NCBI GenBank assembly: GCA_000435055.1
Contig: FR879718.1
Span: 1 to 19,188, forward strand
DNA: 19,188 nucleotides
DNA from: Clostridium sp. CAG:138
GTDB lineage: Bacteria > Bacillota > Clostridia > Christensenellales > CAG-138
Direction of reading: 5' to 3'
Every line of letters begins with the position of its first letter. The first letter of the stretch is position 1. A program made the translations under genes and the position numbers. The notes beneath the pieces are model-generated. The model did not search any database. It was not told where the DNA came from and saw nothing but the letters and a program-made list of their open reading frames with translations. Shown one piece after another: positions 15,204-19,188 of the stretch.

Positions 15204-15722
15204 ATCCGCAAAATCCGAAAAATCTTCCGAACAGTTGAAGTTTTCACCACTCTCAAGGCAGCTTTTTGAGCAACGTCCGCAGCTGTCGTAAAGTTCGTGT
15301 GCCTCCGCAGAAGGCTCGGCGGCAGCAGAAGCGTTGACATGCACATCCGATACATCCGTGTCAGCGGTGCTGCCGTCGGAATTGTCGGCAATGTCGGGAA
15401 GATTGGGCTCGGCGGATTCGGAATCTCCGCCCTGTCCGGAACCCGGCTTGCCCATTCCGCTCGATACGGCGTCAAACATGCCGTTTGCCGCAAGTGCCAC
15501 AACAGCAGCGTTAATAACGGAGATTGCCGCCGTGCCGAGTGACAGTGACTTGTCAAAAATGAGTGCAAGCATCAGTATGCAAAGCGCAATGCCGAAGCTT
15601 AAAAGCCTTGTCGGTATTTTTTTCAGCAGCGGTGCTTCCTTAATCAGCTGGGTAACAACCGAGGTTGCAACCGTTGCGCCCGAACTTGTGAGCAATGAAT
15701 TCCATGTGAAAAATTCCTGCAA
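15192..15722 (-). CDS. Holin-like small membrane protein with an acidic, cysteine-bearing tail
   Basis: The 176-residue product has an amphipathic N-terminus, two or three membrane segments (about residues 10-26, 38-56 and 62-86) separated by KEAPLLKKIPTR, then a long polar tail. The pattern of an early VVTQLIK, IPTRLLS and NAAVVALAANG fits small clostridial phage holins, which make membrane holes so that endolysin reaches the wall. It follows the endolysin gene. The start is a TTG at 15722 with AAAGGA about 12 bases upstream. The tail (about 90-176) is unusual for a holin: low-complexity Ser/Asp/Ala and then CGRCSKSC (Cys148, 151, 155) and Cys164. The stop overlaps the convergent transporter gene by 12 bases, so the tail may be an acquired extension. 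Confidence 0.65.
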   Translation of the reverse strand: MQEFFTWNSLLTSSGATVATSVVTQLIKEAPLLKKIPTRLLSFGIALCILMLALIFDKSLSLGTAAISVINAAVVALAANGMFDAVSSGMGKPGSGQGGDSESAEPNLPDIADNSDGSTADTDVSDVHVNASAAAEPSAEAHELYDSCGRCSKSCLESGENFNCSEDFSDFADLGL

Positions 15723-15788
15723 TTTTATCTCACGTCCTTTCTTTTGCTGAATTTAATGCGGTTTTGATGCTCCGCATTCTCGTGCCGC

Positions 15789-15814
15789 CGGATTCGGCAT
15801 CATTTGTGAATCCG
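15789..15814. repeat. Perfect 7-bp inverted repeat between the endolysin and holin-like genes
   Basis: CGGATTC (15789-15795) and GAATCCG (15808-15814) are exact complements over a 12-base loop, starting nine bases after the endolysin stop on the minus strand. No T-run follows. It may attenuate or stabilise the transcript between the two lysis genes. Confidence 0.35.
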
Positions 15815-15822
15815 AAACTGCT

Positions 15823-16605
15823 TCATGCCGCTCCGGGGTCGGAGCAGGGGTTGCCCGCATAAAGACTGTGCATTTCAACAAATTCATTCACGCCGCTCAT
15901 GGTCAGTTTGCCGCATTTGCCGTCAACGCTGCCGCAATAGTACCCCAATGCGTTCAGTGCCGTCTGCAAATGTTTTATGGCATCGCCCTGTATCATCGGT
16001 CTGCGAACGGTCAGAATGATCTGCTCATCATAGCAGTTTTCGGTGTAAATCAGCTGTTTCGAAACAAGCCCGCGGTGTGTCCACGGCCTGTCCGAAAATT
16101 TCGTAACACAAACGCCGAAATTCAGACCGCGTGCTTCAACGATCAACGGTTCACCGTTCAAAAAGCCGCAAACATAGCCCACATGGGTCATTCTTTCGCT
16201 GCTTCCCTGAATGAACACAGCCTCGCCCAAAACGTATGGTCTGCCGATGCCCGAAATTTCGCCTTTTTCGGTACACCATGCGGCATAGCAGTAATGCGCG
16301 TTGACATCAACTCCGACAAAAACATCCAAAAGCCCCTGACAGTCGCAAACCGTCACTCGGCGTGCGGCCCAGTTTTCGGTTGCGCGGTCGAACCTTTCAC
16401 GGGTCCAGCCGCGTTTGCTGTAATATTCCGAAAACCGTCTGTTAAGCAGATCCTGAGTAACGATGTTTCCCGTTGTTCCGAACAGATACTCCCACGGAGA
16501 GGTTCCGCATTCCTCAATGTCAAGCGGAATCTGCGCTCCTGCGGGGATTGTTTCGCGTTTTGCGTGAGAAAGTGCAAAACGTACAAAATCGATTGCATTC
16601 TTCAT
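15823..16605 (-). CDS. NlpC/P60-type endolysin with a C-terminal peptidoglycan-binding domain
   Basis: The 260-residue enzyme has an N-terminal cysteine-peptidase domain. Cys89 in CDCQGLLDVF is the nucleophile, His141 in MTHVGYVCGF is the general base and Glu157 in LIVEARG is a likely third residue. A PG_binding_1-like module follows (about 201-245, IQGDAIKHLQTALNALGYYCG). Enzymes of this type cleave peptide stems of peptidoglycan (D,L- or L,D-bonds), and the module anchors them in the wall. No signal peptide is seen, as expected for a holin-dependent lysin, and the holin-like gene follows. AAAGGA lies 8 bases before the ATG. Several extra cysteines (33, 106, 111, 146, 191, 224, 231, 254) are scattered in the protein. 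Confidence 0.85.
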   Translation of the reverse strand: MKNAIDFVRFALSHAKRETIPAGAQIPLDIEECGTSPWEYLFGTTGNIVTQDLLNRRFSEYYSKRGWTRERFDRATENWAARRVTVCDCQGLLDVFVGVDVNAHYCYAAWCTEKGEISGIGRPYVLGEAVFIQGSSERMTHVGYVCGFLNGEPLIVEARGLNFGVCVTKFSDRPWTHRGLVSKQLIYTENCYDEQIILTVRRPMIQGDAIKHLQTALNALGYYCGSVDGKCGKLTMSGVNEFVEMHSLYAGNPCSDPGAA

Positions 16606-16644
16606 GATTTGGTTCCTTTCTTTTTATTGTTTTATTCTGTTGAA

Positions 16645-17766
16645 TTAAGCCCATGCGCTCCAGTTTTTCGCACCTGCCGAAACGGTGCAGGTGCGGTGAA
16701 TTATTGTGCCGTCGGTCAAAAGTGCGGCCTGCTCGATCGTTCCGTATTCGCTGCCTGCGCTGCCGGAGAGCGCGGCGGAAACAACGAGTATGCCTCCTTT
16801 ATAAAAGTACCAGCCGCTTTCAACCGCAAAATCAACCGGGTCATCGTTCGGCGTTGCAGCGGTCGGAAGTTCGACTTCCCCCCGAAAGATTCTGCTGCGT
16901 TCCGTTTCTGCTGCTGCACGCTCTGTCTCCGCTGCCGAACGTTCAAGTTCCGCTGCTTTCCGTGCGTTTTCGTTTGCAATGCGATTGTTCTCCGCCTCAC
17001 TGCGTTTCGCTTCGGCTTTTGCGCGATTGGTTTCGGCTGCGGCTCGGTTGTTTTCGGCGGAAAGGCGCAAGGCTTCATTTTGCTTACGCGCGGTTTCGTT
17101 CGTTTCGCGGGTCGTTTCTGCCCGCGCCCTTCCGGCTTCGGCGGTTTTTCGGCTGTTTTCGGCATTCACCCTGGAGGTTTCGGACAGTATTCGCCCCTTT
17201 TCGGAGGCTGCTCTGCTTTTTTCCGCTGCCGCGCGTTCGGCTTCGGCGGAATTTCGCGCGGTTTCGCTCTTAACGCGTTCCCCCTCTGCAATTCCGATTG
17301 CGGAAAGAACTGCGGAAAGCGGAGGTGCGGCGGGCTCGCTTTCGATAGTTGAAGCATCGTAAATCGCGCTGCGGCAAGAAAAATTGAATTTTGCGGTTGT
17401 AACAAGACTGTCATAAACAGTTGCTCCCGCTGCTGAATTTTCGGTTCCGCCGCTGTAGATCTGAAGTTCGCATTCCACAATGCCGGGTGCAAATGACTGC
17501 GGGCGGAGCTGAAGCTTAACTTTGTCATCCGATATGCTTATACCGCCGCCGCTCTCTGCGCTGTCCTGCATGTATTTGCCGCGTGAATTTGAAAAAGCTG
17601 CGATTATTCGCCGCCCTTCAACCGAAACGGGAATGCCCGCATCGGTCAGCGCAAGATAAACAACATTGCCCGTGTCCCCGTCCACAACACTGAAATCGCC
17701 GCCGCAGCCCGGCTGTTTAAGGTCAAGAGTGATATCAAATCGCTTGATAAAACTTGTTTCGCTCAT
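16645..17766 (-). CDS. BppU-like baseplate/fibre protein with a 19-heptad helical shaft
   Basis: The 373-residue protein begins with a BppU-type domain (about residues 8-135): RFDITLDLKQPG, DGDTGNVVYLALTDAG, then VECELQIYSGG and TTAKFNFSCRSAI. This domain attaches receptor-binding proteins to phage baseplates or tails. Residues 158-290 are 19 consecutive heptads, each with Glu at position 4 and Arg at position 7, almost all small or polar elsewhere. This is a helical shaft, presumably trimeric. A C-terminal beta domain (about 300-373) ending in GAKNWSAWA should form the tip that contacts the cell surface. AGGAGG lies 5 bases before the ATG, and the gene starts 13 bases after the previous stop. 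It is the host-recognition component of the particle. Confidence 0.85.
   Translation of the reverse strand: MSETSFIKRFDITLDLKQPGCGGDFSVVDGDTGNVVYLALTDAGIPVSVEGRRIIAAFSNSRGKYMQDSAESGGGISISDDKVKLQLRPQSFAPGIVECELQIYSGGTENSAAGATVYDSLVTTAKFNFSCRSAIYDASTIESEPAAPPLSAVLSAIGIAEGERVKSETARNSAEAERAAAEKSRAASEKGRILSETSRVNAENSRKTAEAGRARAETTRETNETARKQNEALRLSAENNRAAAETNRAKAEAKRSEAENNRIANENARKAAELERSAAETERAAAETERSRIFRGEVELPTAATPNDDPVDFAVESGWYFYKGGILVVSAALSGSAGSEYGTIEQAALLTDGTIIHRTCTVSAGAKNWSAWA
16897..17295 (-). repeat. In-gene tandem repeat of 21 bp (19 heptad codons)
   Basis: The coding region for residues 158-290 of the fibre protein repeats with a 21-bp period. Every unit keeps one Glu and one Arg codon at fixed places while the other positions vary. 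It also causes long antisense open frames on the plus strand that are not genes. Confidence 0.85.
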
Positions 17767-17778
17767 TGAATCCTCCTC

Positions 17779-18876
17779 TCATTTGCCCTGCGGAACAAAG
17801 CGGTTCATAATCAGCTCGTACAGCTCGTTTCCGAGCCTTTGCCGCATCTGTTCTCTTATTGCCGTCCATTCGGAAGAATTGCTGAAGAAAACATTATCGA
17901 GATTCTGCGCGGAAAGATGGGAAAGATAGGCACAATAATAGTTATAGTACTTTCCGCTTCCTTCGGGATAACTGCCGCCGCCGGAGCTGCCGCTCTTGCC
18001 CTTTCCTTTCCCGTTTCCACCTTGTCCGCCGCTTTTTCCGTTTCCGGAACCTCTTCCTGCCTGTTGTGCGCGGAGCTTTTGCATGTCCTGCCTGTGCCGA
18101 AGCTGCATTTCGGCAAAACTCTGCTGAATGCCCGCAAGCTCCTGCGTTGCTTCATAAAGATATTTTGCAAGCTGAGCATTATAATTGGCCTCAAGCATTG
18201 CAATATCGGCCGCAACAGCATCGTATTCGCGCCGCTTCATTCCGGAAAGGTAGGTTGAACCGCCAATCCCGCGAGAGTATGCGTCCGCATCCAATTCCGC
18301 AAGCGTCGTTTCGCCGTGTTCCCGTCGGTTGCCGATTGCGGAATCCACGGCAGGGCGCAGAAATTGTTCAAGTTGAGAGTAAAGCTCTTCAAGTGTCGGA
18401 AGAGTCAGTGCAACCCCGTAACCGTGAAGTGTCTCAAGCAGGCGCATGTAATAGTCTTCAAAACTGCCGGAGCTGCTGCCGGTTCCGCTGTTTTCGTTTC
18501 CCTCGTCGGATCCGCTTGAATTATCGGAATTGCCAACAGCATTTCCGCCGACGGCATTAATGCCGACGGAATTCGGGCTGTTTGCACCGTTCGGGTGATT
18601 TCCCGTATCTGCGCCGCTCAAAGAAAGCAAACCTACCGTGCCTTTCTGCGGGTGAAAAATGCCTGCCGCATGAGCTGTTTCCGCGGTATTGGGTTTGGCG
18701 GCGGCAATTCCGCGCAAACCTGCCGTGCTTTTTTGTCGCGGTCGAACGGCTGCAAGCTTCATTCCCCGCAGTTCGGCTGCCGAATCTCCGGAAGCTGCGG
18801 TCGAAGCGGCGGTGTTAATCGGCACGATATCGTTCAATGCTTTTTTGCGGCGTTTTCCCGTCAATTGATTTACCAT
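17779..18876 (-). CDS. Phage structural protein with Asn/Gly/Ser-rich linkers (function unknown)
   Basis: The 365-residue product has a basic, Ala-rich N-terminus, then an Asn/Gly/Ser/Asp linker (about residues 83-138). A helical core follows (FEDYYMRLLETLHGYG through MQKLRAQQAG) that includes SRGIGGSTYLSGMKR and a helix with ANYNAQLAKYLYE. A second linker of Gly, Ser and Lys comes next, then a last helical segment ending NRFVPQGK. Similar helix-plus-linker proteins next to capsid genes in podovirus-like phages act as internal or minor virion proteins, but I cannot assign a family. The start at the ATG at 18876 has a ribosome-like AAGGA about 14 bases upstream; a longer frame to 19017 lacks one and overlaps the hairpin leader. 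It lies between the capsid and fibre genes. Confidence 0.65.
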   Translation of the reverse strand: MVNQLTGKRRKKALNDIVPINTAASTAASGDSAAELRGMKLAAVRPRQKSTAGLRGIAAAKPNTAETAHAAGIFHPQKGTVGLLSLSGADTGNHPNGANSPNSVGINAVGGNAVGNSDNSSGSDEGNENSGTGSSSGSFEDYYMRLLETLHGYGVALTLPTLEELYSQLEQFLRPAVDSAIGNRREHGETTLAELDADAYSRGIGGSTYLSGMKRREYDAVAADIAMLEANYNAQLAKYLYEATQELAGIQQSFAEMQLRHRQDMQKLRAQQAGRGSGNGKSGGQGGNGKGKGKSGSSGGGSYPEGSGKYYNYYCAYLSHLSAQNLDNVFFSNSSEWTAIREQMRQRLGNELYELIMNRFVPQGK

Positions 18877-18945
18877 ACCTGTTATTTTGTTCCTTTCTTT
18901 TTTGCTGTTAATTCTGTATTGAAGGTAAAAAACGGTGGAAAGGGA

Positions 18946-18990
18946 TTTCCGAACACGGAGCCGACAATATTTGAGGCTTGTGTTCGGAAA
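18946..18990. promoter_or_regulatory. Long hairpin in the leader between the capsid and next gene
   Basis: TTTCCGAACAC (18946-18956) and GTGTTCGGAAA (18980-18990) pair perfectly over 11 bp, and an inner AGCC/GGCT pairing follows on the loop side. On the minus strand T-runs come only about 15 bases later. The hairpin may be a partial terminator or RNA-processing site that keeps capsid mRNA more abundant than the downstream mRNA. Confidence 0.5.
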
Positions 18991-19046
18991 CCCCGCGGTA
19001 TCGGCTGATACAATCAAAATATATCATTGATACCGTTTGTTTTGTT

Positions 19047-19188
19047 TCAGGAAACGGTATGCTCAATGCGGACAAGCCACAGGTCGTTCAGGATGACCGC
19101 TGCATATGCGGCAACCTTTGCACCGACTGTTGCGCGCTGATCGAGCGGATCCGCAGTGCCGCTGCTCCCGTGCGGTTTTACGATCAGC
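19047..19188 (-). CDS. Major capsid protein, N4-gp56-like, C-terminal end (gene continues past the right edge)
   Basis: The last 46 residues read LIVKPHGSSGTADPLDQRAT followed by VGAKVAAYAAVILNDLWLVR and IEHTVS. I recognise the G-S-x-G-T-A-D-P-L-x-Q-R-A-T-V-G signature and the ILND-x-W-x-V-R-I-E ending of N4-gp56-type major capsid proteins of podovirus-like phages. The stop is at 19047-19049. The rest of the gene, and probably portal and terminase, lie outside the window. With only the C-terminus seen the call is good but not certain. Confidence 0.75.
   Translation of the reverse strand, partial: LIVKPHGSSGTADPLDQRATVGAKVAAYAAVILNDLWLVRIEHTVS

Noticed and set aside
16653..17273. A 206-codon plus-strand frame with regularly spaced arginines
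   Set aside because: Its regular pattern is the mirror of the 21-bp repeat in the fibre gene, so it is a shadow.
16897..17295. CRISPR-like repeat array
   Set aside because: The 21-bp period is in frame, the units vary at wobble and other codon positions, and there are no spacers.
15868..17352. A 494-codon plus-strand open frame over the endolysin and fibre genes
   Set aside because: It is antisense to two well-supported genes. The composition (Phe/Arg/Cys-rich) is what the Glu/Arg/Ala repeats and GC-rich codons give on the other strand, and it has no family features.
1..19188. tRNA or rRNA genes, including a tRNA attachment site for the recombinase or phage genes
   Set aside because: No cloverleaf arms, T-loop (GTTCGAATC-like) segments or rRNA-like stretches were seen on either strand by eye.

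Overview
The window looks like a chromosomal stretch of an uncultured Gram-positive Clostridia-type bacterium, probably a gut Oscillospirales-like lineage. This rests on the clostridial RHS-repeat style, the serine recombinase family, AGGAGG-like ribosome sites, an Rrf2-iscS-iscU order without hscBA/fdx, and gene content; it is an inference, since no rRNA or tRNA is present.

Left part (1-5430): the minus strand carries the C-terminal part of a large RHS/YD-repeat protein. It runs off the left edge and has no start codon before an in-frame stop at about 2960. Next to it, on the plus strand, a complete large serine recombinase has its own sigma-70-like promoter. The recombinase 3' end runs into a truncated minus-strand gene with an R-N-x3-H (HEPN-like) motif, and the junction is a perfect 9-bp inverted repeat.

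Middle part (5430-11346): host genes, all on the minus strand. They are a water-type aquaporin (aqpZ), yajC, a small two-unit DUF1294 membrane protein and a DUF2156 (lysyltransferase/GNAT-like) protein. A 234-bp copy of the 3' end of the DUF2156 gene lies on the far side of the DUF1294 gene, so that gene sits between direct repeats. Then comes an Fe-S cluster operon, Rrf2 regulator - cysteine desulfurase - U-type scaffold, with a strong promoter, a CCGAG/CTCGG operator-like palindrome and a terminator. The regulator probably senses cluster status and controls the operon; the desulfurase supplies sulfur to the scaffold, which has an unusual Cys/His-rich tail.

Right part (11400-19188): a podovirus-like structural and lysis cluster on the minus strand. 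In transcription order it holds the 3' end of an N4-gp56-like major capsid protein, a Gly/Ser-rich structural protein, a BppU-like baseplate/fibre protein with 19 exact heptads, an NlpC/P60-type endolysin with a peptidoglycan-binding domain, and a holin-like protein. After these come a small virion-type protein, a head-tail connector-like protein, a beta-propeller-like neck protein and a small coiled-coil protein. A plus-strand EamA/DMT transporter gene splits the cluster between the lysis and neck modules. No integrase, repressor, terminase or portal lies in the window, so whether this is a prophage, a remnant or a domesticated particle cluster cannot be decided here.
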